Positions 47,508 through 57,829 of a stretch of 64,000 nucleotides of DNA are shown piece by piece. The notes under the pieces were generated by a model that worked only from the letters and a program-made list of their open reading frames with translations, had not been told where the DNA came from and did not search any database. The stretch is taken from contig OW388296.1 in NCBI GenBank assembly GCA_936450465.1, forward strand, positions 42,140,448-42,204,447. The letters run 5' to 3'. The stretch's first letter is position 1. Every line of letters starts with the position of its first letter. The position numbers and the translations under genes are program-made. Source of the DNA: Gibbula magus (Eukaryota > Mollusca > Gastropoda > Trochida > Trochidae).

Positions 47508-47787
47508 TAAGGGGTAAAAGAAACGATATAAAAAAACAAGAAATCTTTAATCCACGAGTGATATATACGATTGACACATCATGTGTGCAGAAATCTCAAA
47601 AACTACATCTTCAAATTTTAAAAAAATGTATCTAACGAAAAGGTGAATAAGTGTTAGCAATGGCTAAATAATACTCCTGAATAAATAAAAAACGAATGTT
47701 CATTAATTAAACTGTATAAACTTTTAATAATAGATATCCAATTTGAGAAAACAAAATGTGCCCAAAAAGTGCTACAGCGCCGTTAAG
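47508..47787. mobile_element. Remnants of two MITE families before array 4
   Basis: 47508-47620 (GGGGTAAAAGAAACGATATA, CACGAGTGATATATACGATT) matches the truncated CAAAAGAAACG-family copy at 33352. 47630-47787 (GGCTAAATAATACTCCTGAA, ending AAAGTGCTACAGCGCCG) matches the right part of the MITE at 51560-51776. Confidence 0.65.
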
Positions 47788-48092
47788 AGCTGCACGAACT
47801 ACAGGAGCTATACACGAACTGCAAGTGCTGCACGAGCCACGCCAGCTACACGAACTGCGCGAGCTGCACGAGCAACACAAGATACAACAACTGCACGAGT
47901 CACACGAGCTACATGAACTGCACGAGCTACATGAACTGCACGAGCTGCACGAAGTCCAAGAGCTGCAATAGCCACACGAGATACAACAACTGCACGAGTC
48001 ACACGAGCTACATGAACTGCACGAGCTGCACGAGCTGCACGAACTTCACGAACTACACATACTGCACGAGCTATGACACCAGCTACATGAAC
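47786..48092. repeat. 9-bp minisatellite array 4, degenerate
   Basis: About 33 CACGARCTR-type units with local higher-order repetition: CACACGAGATACAACAACTG occurs at about 47876 and 47972. Same orientation as arrays 1 to 3. Confidence 0.9.
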
Positions 48093-48555
48093 TATATATT
48101 GCGAGTGTCACTCATTTCAACAAAACTTCATCCCAAACGAAAACGCAATATAGTTTTAACAACAAAACTATTGTTAAACATCCCCCTGCGTCTGATGTCG
48201 AAATGAATATCTAATTAATATTATTACTTCAGAAATTTATCACAATTTAGCACGTTATCAGTCTGGAGCTACAAGTGCCACATTAACTTAAAAACTTACA
48301 CGTGCTGACGAACTAAAGGAACCGGACGAGGGGTACCAACTGAATTAAATATTAAACTGTTTATATGGTTGCTTAAAATTATGAAATTATCATTGCGATA
48401 TATACGTGTATATCATTCACCATTTATATCTCACATTTTGTTTACAAAGTTGTCAATAGATATCCATTTGGGAGTTATGCGAATCATGTTAAAATGTTGT
48501 CAATTTATCCTTTTTCGTTGCCGTTTTTGCTCCTGGGTAAACAACCAAGGAAGTT
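48093..48555. other. Unassigned AT-rich DNA
   Basis: No repeat or gene recognised, apart from the C-G-poor flank following array 4. Confidence 0.4.
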
Positions 48556-48559
48556 AAGT

Positions 48560-48960
48560 TATTTTGGTGGCGCAGCCCGTCTGTCTGTCCCGTAATGGTA
48601 CTTGTGTTCTGGAATCAACTCCACCACAGTTCTTGACCAATCTTTCTTAAACTTTACACATGCTTTTGATAAACATAGCTGTTCTGGAACCGATCAGTTT
48701 TCAGAGTTATGGCCCTTGACGTATAATTAGAGCACTCAGCTTTCCGATTTTACACTGACAGTAACTGTGTTCTGAAATCGACTCCTCCAACAGTTATTTT
48801 TACCAATCATTCTGAACTTTACACATGCTTTGGATATTTATAGGTATTTTGGGACCAATCAGATTCATATTTGGAGAGTTATGACCCTTGACTGTGAGTG
48901 CTCGGCTTTCTGACTGTGGGTAAAACTTAAACTTAGCGTGGCTCAAACTTTTGATATGTC
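48560..48960. repeat. Two diverged tandem units of about 168-185 bp
   Basis: Unit 1 has TGTGTTCTGGAATCAACTCC, ACTTTACACATGCTTTTGAT and GAGTTATGGCCCTTGAC. Unit 2 has TGTGTTCTGAAATCGACTCC, ACTTTACACATGCTTTGGAT and GAGTTATGACCCTTGAC. This type of repeat is, from memory, common in mollusc genomes. Confidence 0.85.
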
Positions 48961-49299
48961 TTTGAAACTTGATGTGTTTCCTTTTACATAAGACCAGTGA
49001 AAAAGATCTATTTTGGGGTAAATTATGCCGGGGGTTCTTGTGCTCTCAGAGCACTCTTGTTAACTTGACTCACTCAAGTTAATGATGCGATCTTATGACA
49101 TTGCACTTACAATATCACCTACATTCAGAATTAAATCATGTCAAATGTTTGTCCAAACTGTCTCTTGTATTTACTAATGCCATTGATACTGACCCATTTG
49201 ATCTTGCACATATCGTCTGACTATTTTTCTGAGACATATAGCTTAACATGAAAATCGGTATAAATTCTGTAATTTTTGGTAGATTTATGCACAAAACAA

Positions 49300-50530
49300 A
49301 ATAAGTAAATGTTCATTTTGGAAATAAAAGGGTCGAATTTGTCAAATTTAGACTGTTAATATTATAAAATAAACTATGTAAAAGAATAAATCAAATAATT
49401 TGCTGACAAATATTATGCCTTCTTAAATTCATCGATATAGGTTTTTCCCCGTACATTTAATTAATCTGAAAAGAAAATTGTAAATAATAGAACATAAACA
49501 ACTTCGTTAGAATTTACTTAGATTTACACAGAATTTACACCGAATAAGCTCAAATTTAACGAACGATCTGATTGGTTATCGATTTAGCATACTATATACT
49601 TCAACCATTTCCTTTGGATTTCTTTATTTGAATGATGTTTTATCAAAGACTATTTTTTACAAATATTTGGAGAAGCAATCAATATTAAATCCAATTTGTA
49701 ACCGCAAAAAAAGATTGGTTATTTATCATTTTACTTCGTGATATATTTCTGAAAATTATCATATCAATGTCTGATGTTATTTAACATTTTAAAATATTAT
49801 TAATAAAACTTAAAACTGCAAGATTAACACTCATGAATAGCATTCATAACATTTCATGATTTGCCCAGTTTCATTCTTTTAATCATTTAATTTTGAGATT
49901 CAGTATAAAAAACAGCAAGTTTTTGAAAATGTATACACAATGTAAACGATTGCAAAAAATAAATGCGTGAATATTATAAAAAGAATACAAATAAATGTTA
50001 AGGGTTTAATGAATAGCACCAAATGACAACTAAACCAACAGTTAAGTTGAATATTGATTTCCTATGTTTTAACCTGCAGCTGTTCCTTTCTGATTACGTT
50101 AGGTCAATGAGAGGATCAATCATTTTGATTAATAACTAAAATATTTTTTACAATTTTTTGGGGAAGCAATCAATGGTAAATTCAATTTGGAAACAAAAAT
50201 AAAACTTGTTAATTATTTTAGCTTTTGGCGCTTGTGAATTTATCTTGAGAGTTATCCTTGCGATCGTTGAAAATATGAAATTATTAAAAAAAAACTGTTT
50301 TAAGGCAATTTAATCATAAACATTGTTAGTAATGGATCAGAATTAGAGGTAATAATACTTTGTTTTATGTTAATCAGTAGATCTGTACTGAAAAACATCA
50401 TTCTGCTGATTCCTTTTAATGACTTGGGCCTACTTTTGCAATCCCGTAAGGTACCTTAATATAATATAAATAATGGATGGTAATTTTAACCCTTGTTGTA
50501 ATGGATTAGGATTACAGATTTACTTCACTA
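49300..50530. repeat. Segmental duplication D (paralogue of C)
   Basis: Follows C from AAATTTAGACTG-like sequence through TTTACACAGAATTTACACCG, GGAAGCAATCAATGGTAAAT and CTTTTGCAATCCCGTAAGG, but without the LINE fragment and without the part shared with E. It leads into the 9-bp array at 50583. No gene seen. Confidence 0.85.
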
Positions 50531-50582
50531 CAGATAAAGTTGCCAATTGCTTGACGGATTCGAGGCGAAAAATGAGACAAAA

Positions 50583-51227
50583 AACAGGAGCTGCACTAAC
50601 TGTATGAAAACACGAGCCACACAATTTCAAGATCAGTACGAGTTTAATGAAACACACGAGCTACACGAGCTGCACGAGCTGCACGAGGAGCTACACGAGC
50701 TGCACGAGCTGCACGAGCTACACGAGTTACACGAACTGCACGAGCTACACGAGCTACACGAACTGCACGAGCTGCACGAGTTGCACGAGCTACACGAACT
50801 GCACGAGCTACACGAACTACACGAGCTGCACGAGCTACACGAGCTACACGAACTGCACGAGCTACACGAACTACACGAGCTGCACGAACTACACGAGCTA
50901 CACGAATTGCACGAACTACATGAGCTACACGAACTGCACGAGCTGCACGAGTTGCACGAGTTACACGAACTGCACGAACTGCACGAGCTACACGAACTAC
51001 ACGAACTGCACGAGCTACACGAGCTACACGAACTGCACGAGCTGCACGAGTTGCACGAGCTACACGAACTGCACGAGCTACACAAACAGCACGAACTGCA
51101 CGAGCTACACGAGCTACACGAACTACACGAATTGCACGAGCTACACGAACTACACGAATTGCACGAGCATCACAAACAGCACAAGCTGCACGAGTTGCAC
51201 GAGCTACACGAAGTCCACGAGCTGCTA
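50583..51227. repeat. 9-bp minisatellite array 5
   Basis: About 70 units, mainly CACGAGCTA, CACGAACTG, CACGAGTTG and CACGAGCTG, with a single 3-bp expansion (CACGAGGAGCTA near 50685). The plus frame reads mostly His-Glu-Leu and the minus frame Ser-Ser-Cys. Confidence 0.96.
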
Positions 51228-51367
51228 AATGGTCAAAACTGAGAGATGGACGTAAATGTGCAAACAACAAACTGGGTTACATCTGATTAAAACATCTCTT
51301 TCTGCTCAGTTCAGTTATATGCTTTAAGTTGAAAATTGTATCAGTTGCTCAAACGTTTTGTTCCATC

Positions 51368-51548
51368 TAAACAAACTGCACGAACGTCATGACCTATCAA
51401 AACATCACGAACTTCACGGACTTCACGAATTACGAAAACTGCACGGTTGTCGGGAACTGTATGAACTATTGCATTGCAACTGTCCAAACGCACGAGTACC
51501 TTTTAAAAACTGCACGTGCTTCACGAAGTGCTGGAGTTTAACTGCATG
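51368..51548. repeat. 9-bp minisatellite array 6, strongly decayed
   Basis: AAACTGCACGAACGTCATGA, then CATCACGAACTTCACGGACT and similar, keeps the 9-bp phase only loosely. The reading His-Glu-Leu-His-Gly-Leu survives for a few units. Confidence 0.7.
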
Positions 51549-51559
51549 ACGACATTGAC

Positions 51560-51776
51560 TTAAAGGTGCTGTAGCACGCCGTTCTTACTACAATAAAGTG
51601 CTCTCACGAAAAGGTAAATGAGTGTTACCGTTGGCTAAATAATACTCCTGAATAAATAAAAATAATTCTAAAACGAATGTACATGGTTTGGTTAAACCAT
51701 GCGAGTCCATTTCCATTGAACGGCCATTTTAATGCGTTCAAAATAATTTGCCAAAATACCTGCTACAGCCCCTGTA
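51560..51776. mobile_element. 217-bp short member of the GGGGCAGTAGCACG MITE family
   Basis: The left end TTAAAGGTGCTGTAGCACG and the right end CCTGCTACAGCCCC are inverted. The interior (ACGAATGTACATGGTTTGG, GGCCATTTTAATG) matches longer members. It is non-coding. Confidence 0.8.
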
Positions 51777-52619
51777 ACAAAATGTCGGAAAATCTAAATT
51801 GTATAATACAAGGAACGCATCATATTGATCATTAATAGAATAAATGACATGGATAGAATGTATTACAATTATTACAAATGTAAATGCGAATACAAAAGCT
51901 GTTCATATAATGAAACAACGTTATATTAAGTATTCTTCAAGAAGTTGTAAGTTGAAAGAGTTTTTTAATTATTTTCAATGTTTTGTATTCAAAATGTCAA
52001 CACTTATTTCACACACTTTTTAATGTTATATGTATTCCAGTCATATGACAGAGCATCGAAAACCTCTAAAATAATTACCATTCTTACAGTGTATGTATAA
52101 AACCTTGCATAACATCAGATGTATTCCTGATGTAAACTATAAACGTTTACAGGGTACTGATCTGGTCTGGCCTTCAGCACTGTATGTTTGTGTAGGTAGA
52201 AGTGGATATGTCTGTGTAAAGGTACTTCATCTTGTGATGAAGGAGATAGAGGGCGTTAGAACGCTGGACTATTTGACGATAATCACCTGAAGATGGGCGG
52301 AGGTACAGAGGAGTTTACATTAGTGCATCGGTTCAACTGGATCAAATAAAAATAGTCGCTACTTAATGTTGTACGTTTAAATCAGTTTAGGAATATCTTT
52401 TTGTTATATTTTGAAGGGTGAAATATGGTCACTGTCGAATATCATAAAATCCGTATTTTCACTGATTCTTATAAATGTTATTAATCAAATATTGCTGTAT
52501 TGAGTCAGTTATAGGTTCCGTTATATTATTACTCGTTACGAAACTACGTAAGTATACTTATTTCACTCATGAAACTGATTTATTTGCATATGAATAAACA
52601 GCTAAATTTAATCGAAAAT
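51777..52619. other. Unassigned AT-rich DNA
   Basis: A 65-codon frame at 52093-52290 shows no recognisable domain. No repeats noted. Confidence 0.4.
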
Positions 52620-53216
52620 AAAATCAGACTTTGAAATTTAAGTGATATGTTCTTTGTCGATTGGATTAAACAAGGTCATGTGACCCGTATACATTCTTAT
52701 AAACGCAAGATTGACAGCAGAAAAGGATTACCTTCATACTCTGACGTTTACAAAAATTAGCCCGCGGTACTACTTTATTACTGTATCATTGCCAATTATG
52801 ACACCGCTATCACATGCTTTTTTTTCTTGATTAAACTTTTTAAAACCTTAAAACTTGAATTCTAATTGTAGTTTGATTGAAAGTTTGATTAAAACAGCAT
52901 GTTAGAACCAAAAATTAAAAACTTTAATCATATTTCCTGTTAACTACGTTTTGTGCGTGATGACACATAAGTGATGCGGTGTTATTGTGGGCGGAGCTTG
53001 ATCTTAGACAATACTTACCATTTGATTTATCACGCACTGTACATTTTTGCAGAGACTTTTTATATTTAAAAGTTTATTTACTGATTAGAAATCGCTTATA
53101 TTGTAAAGTTTGAAATCGTAAGAAATAGAACTGTTTGAAAGTTCGAGTTAAACTGTAGTATAAATGCCGTCGACAAGCTTCGTCATTTATACTAGTTTAA
53201 CTTGCACCTTTCAAAC
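52620..53216. repeat. Segmental duplication E (paralogue of 44095-44470) with a terminal hairpin
   Basis: Collinear with C over GATTGGATTAAACAAGGTCA, TACTTTATTACTGTATCATT and TTAGAACCAAAAATTAAA. About 170 bp (52980-53160) are present here but not in C. This ends in a hairpin at 53133-53216, whose right arm (TTTATACTAGTTTAACTT) is the part C shares. Confidence 0.8.
53133..53216. other. 84-bp hairpin
   Basis: GTTTGAAAGTTCGAGTTAAA then CTGTAGTATAAATG pairs with CATTTATACTAGTTTAACTT then GCACCTTTCAAAC. The loop is about 16 bp, rich in CGTCGACAAGCTTCG. It coincides with the edge of the C/E homology, suggesting that a foldback element defines the boundary. Confidence 0.8.
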
Positions 53217-54111
53217 AAGTGAACACACACATTCTGAAATATATTTCTTAATTATATAAAAACCAAGATTAGTAAAGAAATAGCACCAGCCAAAGTTTTG
53301 AAGCGACATCTTTGATTTTAACCAATTTAACGACTGCGCATGCCTAGTCTCGTACTGATCAAGTTGTCTGGTATTAGAAAGTGTGAATATTTGTATTGCC
53401 CGAGCGAAAGCGAAGATTATATACATAAATATGCACGATTTTCGTAAATATCATACGATACACGTTACCTATACCTGTTTTATTCCATTTGATTCGCGTT
53501 AAAATAGTCAGGAACCGGTTCACTTCACTTGCGACGACAACTTACATGTTATTGACGTCAAGAACAATCGTTTTAATACGTCACAGACGACAAAAACATG
53601 ATATGTTCACATGTGCTCATATACATAATATTAAATCGGTTATTTTCAACCATATGGGTAATAAATAATTATATGACGCCCTCGTTTACGTCATGTAACA
53701 ATAGATTGACGTCATAAGATAACCGTGATAAAGCAAAATCAAGGAAACAATGATTAGAGGCGTGTTCAGCAGTGTGAGTACTCGCGGAGATTCGGGAATA
53801 CAGGTGTGAACACTTTGGAGCGGTTCGCCAAGCGAGTACACACGATACAAGATGCAATCACGTGCACGTGTTACAAAGTTTGATTACCTCGTGTTTATTT
53901 CCATTAAAAACATCGATAAAATAGTTATCACACCATCAATTGAAATTTCCCCGGTTTCTGTATGTATGGTGTCTATTTTTTTCAAAATGGTGACGATGTT
54001 CTGAAACCATCTTAAAGTACTTCGCGAATTTAAGTTCGGCTGCCATTCGAGTGTTTACGCGTACAAACCATGCAAGTTCTGTGTTGTCGAACAAGCATCT
54101 GACATTTACTC
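53217..54111. other. Unassigned DNA with CRE palindromes
   Basis: TGACGTCA occurs at 53553 and 53707. The stretch ATGTAACAATAGATTGACGT resembles 57805-57825. No gene was recognised. Confidence 0.45.
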
Positions 54112-54290
54112 TAGCTCTTCGTGAAACACGTGCAGTTTTGAAGGGTGCGATTTTTGGAGCTCGTGAATTTTTGAAATGCTGTTTGAGTTGTTCGTGAATT
54201 TCTTGCAGTGTTTGCAGTTCGTGAAGCATTTGAAGTTCGTATCCTTGTGGTAGGTCTTGAAATTCGTGCAGTTTCTTAAGACGCACAACT
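54112..54290. repeat. 9-bp minisatellite array 7, decayed, reverse orientation
   Basis: TTCGTGAATTTCTTGCAGTG, CAGTTCGTGAAGCATTTGAA and similar phrases are CACGARCTR units read on the opposite strand. The minus-strand frame 53936-54286 begins with Leu-His-Glu-Phe and Leu-His-Glu-Leu fragments derived from it. Confidence 0.75.
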
Positions 54291-54569
54291 TATTATGTTT
54301 GAACAACGGAGAAATTTAAACCTAAAACATATCTTTCAGCACAGTTGAAATATGTTTTATAAGTTGTAACCAAACCTATTGCTGATGTTTTCACTTATAC
54401 ATGTGTATGATCGCATGTCTTAGTGCAAGTGTTCTTTTGAGCGTTTTTGCATGTGATCATAAATGATTGCGTTTTCGCCGTTTGTATGACGCACAGCTTG
54501 TCAACATCTATATATCAGTTCATGCAGTATGTTCTGTTGTTACACGCGTTCTTCAGTTTGTCCATTCAA

Positions 54570-54805
54570 TGCAGTTCTGGCAGCTCGTGCACAGCTCGTG
54601 TGTTTCATGATTTTTCTTGAAGCTCAAGTAGCTCGTGCAGTTCGTGTAGTTTGTGTAGCTCGTGCCAGCTCGTGCAGTTCGTGTAGCTCGTGCAGCTCGT
54701 GCACCTTGGGAATGTCGTGCAATTGATGTAGTTAGTGTAGCTCGTGCAGCTCGCGTGATTCATGTAACTCACGTGTCCCTTTGGGTATTTCATACAGTTT
54801 GTGCA
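54570..54805. repeat. 9-bp minisatellite array 8, reverse orientation
   Basis: Units such as CAGCTCGTG, TAGCTCGTG and CAGTTCGTG (the reverse complement of CACGARCTR) with increasing decay at both sides. With array 7 it marks an inversion of the repeat orientation relative to 33.7-51.5 kb. Confidence 0.9.
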
Positions 54806-54818
54806 GTCCGTGTTTTTC

Positions 54819-54902
54819 GTTATCGAATATCGCCGCTAATGGCTGCAATACTGCCGAAGCGGCGTTAAACAAAACTCAATCACTCACTCGTTATCGAATA
54901 TC
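54819..54902 (+). mobile_element. 58-bp retroposed fragment with perfect 13-bp target duplication
   Basis: GTTATCGAATATC flanks both sides (54819-54831 and 54890-54902). The insert begins GCCGCTAATGGCTGCAATAC, contains CGAAGCGGCGTTAAAC and ends CAATCACTCACTC. It is the plus-strand partner of the minus-strand copy at 5496-5551. The direct repeats plus a 3' simple-repeat tail indicate LINE-type retroposition of a severely 5'-truncated or naturally tiny element. Confidence 0.92.
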
Positions 54903-55443
54903 AAAAAAATTGGCAACTTTATTTGCAATGAAGGAAAGGATCCCTTTCCTCAAGTATAACAACAAAGGTTAAAATCTCCGCACATTATTTAATATTATAC
55001 TTAGACACGAGAGTGTATCATAAAAGGTATAGGCCAAATTCCTTACAACAATTCACGGCAATGATGTAACTCAATACAATTGCACAGATTAAAATAAAAA
55101 CAAAAGAAACTAAGAGTAAATTACTTTGTGTTTGTCAACCTTGGGCGAAATAGGAAAAAGAGTAAGGCAAAAACGTCAACGCTTCAATATTTCGAAACGC
55201 CATTTCGCTGTTTCGAAATAGGTTCGAATAACACGAAGTGAACACGTCACCATGACAGAAAGCAATCACCATACAAACATGTATTTATTGAAACAAAACG
55301 TTCCAAACCAAACGTCAACTGATGTTTCTGCACAAACTCATAACCTTGCCCCCTTTTGCCTTATCCAGACGCCTGCTCACAAACAAACTTCTACTGTACT
55401 TTCAAACACAGGACGGTGCTTCACACAACGGACTGTGTCTCAC
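54903..55443. other. Unassigned DNA
   Basis: A 93-codon frame starts at 55252 (rich in His, Thr and Gln) and runs into the inverted repeat at 55444. No domain was recognised. Confidence 0.4.
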
Positions 55444-56011
55444 AATCATCTCCATCTTCCGCACGCATCGGGCCATAAATGCACTTTTAAGAAATGCAAA
55501 CTGACCCTTGCGACAACTCGAAGGGATTTCTGAGACAGGAAGTAAGACGACTATTGAGCTATTGTGTACGCCCATCAATTGCGCGTTTACAAATCACAGC
55601 ACAGACACGTTGGGTGAACGTTTCTTCTTTTAATTTGAATTACCCGTACTACGCTTATTACGCTCAATTAATTAATGTTAAAACTTAATCACAACGTACG
55701 GGTAAATGAAACAAACCATAATTTATTCAAGATCTGTTAATATCTCTCTTTAATTATCCCCGTGAACTTGAAATCCGAGATGAAATTTCCCAAAGTATTA
55801 TAAGCAATTTGTAAAGCTGTCGGTGCAATACCATCTTTTGGATAGATTAGTTTGGTAACGACCGATTTAATTGGTCAATAGAGGGGACGTAACTCTCTTT
55901 GAACGATATGTGGCGTTGACCCTGTCTCAGAAATCCCTGCGAGATGTCGCAAGGGTCAGTATGCATTTTCTAAAAGTGCATATATGGCCCGATGCGTGCG
56001 GAAGATGAATC
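55444..56011. repeat. Inverted repeat pair, ~95-bp arms, ~375 bp apart
   Basis: 55449-55543 and 55920-56011 are inverted copies (shared GCATCGGGCCATAAATGCAC, GACCCTTGCGACA and ATTTCTGAGACAGG on the left arm's strand). Read on the right arm's strand, both translate through without stops as SLR, VARVS, HFLKVH, WPDACGR with a few substitutions. That suggests a coding ancestor present twice. The right arm runs into the LINE remnant at 55980, so an inversion during LINE integration is possible. Confidence 0.8.
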
Positions 56012-56804
56012 ATCTCACTACTCCAACAGTACAATCTCAGCATCCATCGTGTATCCCTCATTCAAGGTCAACCTGTCTCACCGAAGAATACATGGAAGAA
56101 ACTCATATCAGAAAGGATCAAACAGTCATACACAGCTGAGTGGAGTCTGCGTATTCATAATAACCCAGACTTCACCTGATTCCGACGTCTTTATATGCAA
56201 CCCATGGTCTTTAGCACTAAACAAACGTCACCACAAAGCATTCCTTTTCCTCGCTCAACTTTGGATTGCATCTCCAAAAGAAGAAGTTACAGAATGCAAG
56301 CTGTGCAATCAAATCTACACAGACCTCCTGAGGCATATCACAAGCAGTTGTACAGCACTGGAACTACACCCTCGATACTCTCCCCTTGAGTCTCAACGTG
56401 CTCTTGGATGGCTGTGACGAAGAAACATTCCTACAATGCATCATTGGGACGTCCCCAAGACAAATGTACTGACCAACATCATGCTTTTGACTTCCATCTC
56501 AACTCAGTTCTCTTCCTGATGTCCGCAATGTCAACTTATCAGCGCCTGATCACTGTTGATTCACTGACTCGCTCTTAACTTACCCTTTGTGATGAATGCT
56601 GTGCAAGCCTGCCACGCCACATGCAATATGAACTCCGTGTACCTAATTTTATTTCAAATGTTATATGCGCTCTCAACTGCTACTCCTTTCATACTTACCA
56701 TAACAGTATCTTTCTCTGTCAGTAAATTAACCATCTTCTCAATGTACATACGCACACTGTCTTATTGATGTAATATGCATCTAATATCCTACTCAGGAAA
56801 TACA

Positions 56805-56835
<31 letters not shown>

Positions 56836-56836
56836 G
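55980..56836 (+). pseudogene. Non-LTR retrotransposon C-terminal remnant with (GAT)n tail
   Basis: The frame 55992-56417 contains a zinc-knuckle-like C-K-L-C-(7-10)-H-(4)-C arrangement (ECKLCNQIYTDLLRHITSSC), as found at the C terminus of many non-LTR polyproteins. After about 56395 the reading continues in another frame as NVLLDGCDEETFLQCIIG, again typical of LINE C-termini. Stops follow, then untranslated sequence and a clean (GAT)10 run at 56807-56836, which looks like a LINE 3' tail. The RT domain itself is missing. The copy is truncated and frameshifted. The clade is not determined and may differ from the element at 5578. Confidence 0.7.
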
Positions 56837-57590
56837 CCACGAAAGGATGAGGTATAGACCGAAGCGTACAACCTCATCTTAACAAGTTTTGAAGTTGTGC
56901 AAATCAAGGGGTCATCTCGATGTTTTTTACCCTGTGAATAGCAATGACCTCCAAAGCCTTAGCAAGTTCCCACACAGTCATGAGGTTAACACATTAATAA
57001 CAAAACTGATTATAAGTTAGACCTGCATTAGTAAACCCTTAGGTACCTCTATAAATAATTGCATATGAATCTGAAATTATGTTATATCCCGATTCAAGTA
57101 ATTGGTGACAACGGTTGCAATGCAATGCTGAAAGCATCTATATCTCACGGTCATCCATGACATGCTGTACTCTCTGAGTGTTTTCTGGTTTGATTATGTT
57201 ACGTTGTGTCTAATGGAGTATCTTCAATTGTCTTTTGAGTCAACATCATCAGCATTATACTTTGTCATTCTGAAAGAATATACACTGGGTATAAACCCGA
57301 AATAAATCTAGATTTCATCAAGAAAACATTTTTTGTCGGAATGAAATTATTTTTATCAAGTCTAATGATGGTAAGGTCAACGTCTACTCCAAAATCTTCT
57401 TACCCTCAGGTGGGTATGGAGAAGAATGTACGGAGTCTGAAGAATGCCACTTGTCCAAATCAGCGTGCAGACAGTCCACAGGTGGCTGACTCTTAGGCTA
57501 CAGCTTCAACTCGATGGAAAACGCTTGTACCGATGGTAATGTCAAGATAGTATACAGTTATAGACTGGTGATGAGGTCGACAACCTGTTT
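56837..57590. other. Unassigned DNA
   Basis: No repeat or coding signal recognised. Confidence 0.4.
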
Positions 57591-57598
57591 TGATGGAC

Positions 57599-57653
57599 CC
57601 GAGAAAACAATATTGACCAAGGACGAAATCCGCGGTCAATATCGTTTTCTCGG
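57599..57653. other. 55-bp hairpin
   Basis: CCGAGAAAACAATATTGACC and GGTCAATATCGTTTTCTCGG pair with one mismatch around a 15-bp loop. It lies about 130 bp upstream of three CRE palindromes, an association like that at 41.3-42.3 kb but without sequence similarity in the hairpin. Confidence 0.85.
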
Positions 57654-57778
57654 CTCCATAAAAACAGCTATTGACCAAATTCATCAATTCATGACTATTT
57701 TATTATGTATTTAATACAGAAACGAACAGAAAACAATAAAATGTAATTTTGGTTAAGACAGTTAGGACTACCGTCAAA

Positions 57779-57829
57779 TGACGTCACGATAACAATAACA
57801 TGACGTCATGCAACAATAGTTTGACGTCA
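57779..57829. promoter_or_regulatory. Cluster of three CRE palindromes
   Basis: TGACGTCA is present at 57779, 57801 and 57822, separated by 14 and 13 bp of AT-rich sequence (CGATAACAATAACA, TGCAACAATAGTT). The perfect palindrome is the binding site of CREB/ATF bZIP factors. Whether it works here is unknown, since no gene was found nearby. Confidence 0.5.

Larger units (their letters stand above)
45935..47620. repeat. Segmental duplication F (diverged paralogue of 32950-33480)
   Basis: Shared blocks include ATTATCATGTCTATCAAGC, GTCTCCAGTTAATTACCA, CATCACGATGTCTTC, TGCTTGTCAGCTGTCACTT and CACGAGTGATAAATACGA. Here a SINE (46171-46489) and about 950 bp (46513-47462) interrupt the alignment. The 33-kb paralogue instead has the foldback MITE at 33007. 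Both paralogues lead into a 9-bp array. Confidence 0.88.

Noticed and set aside
50644..51270. Minus-strand frame of 208 residues rich in Val-Arg-Ala-Arg (arginine-rich protein)
   Set aside because: Another frame of the 9-bp array at 50583-51227.
56719..56907. Histidine-rich minus-strand protein (run of His)
   Set aside because: The His run is the (GAT)n tail of the LINE remnant read in reverse.
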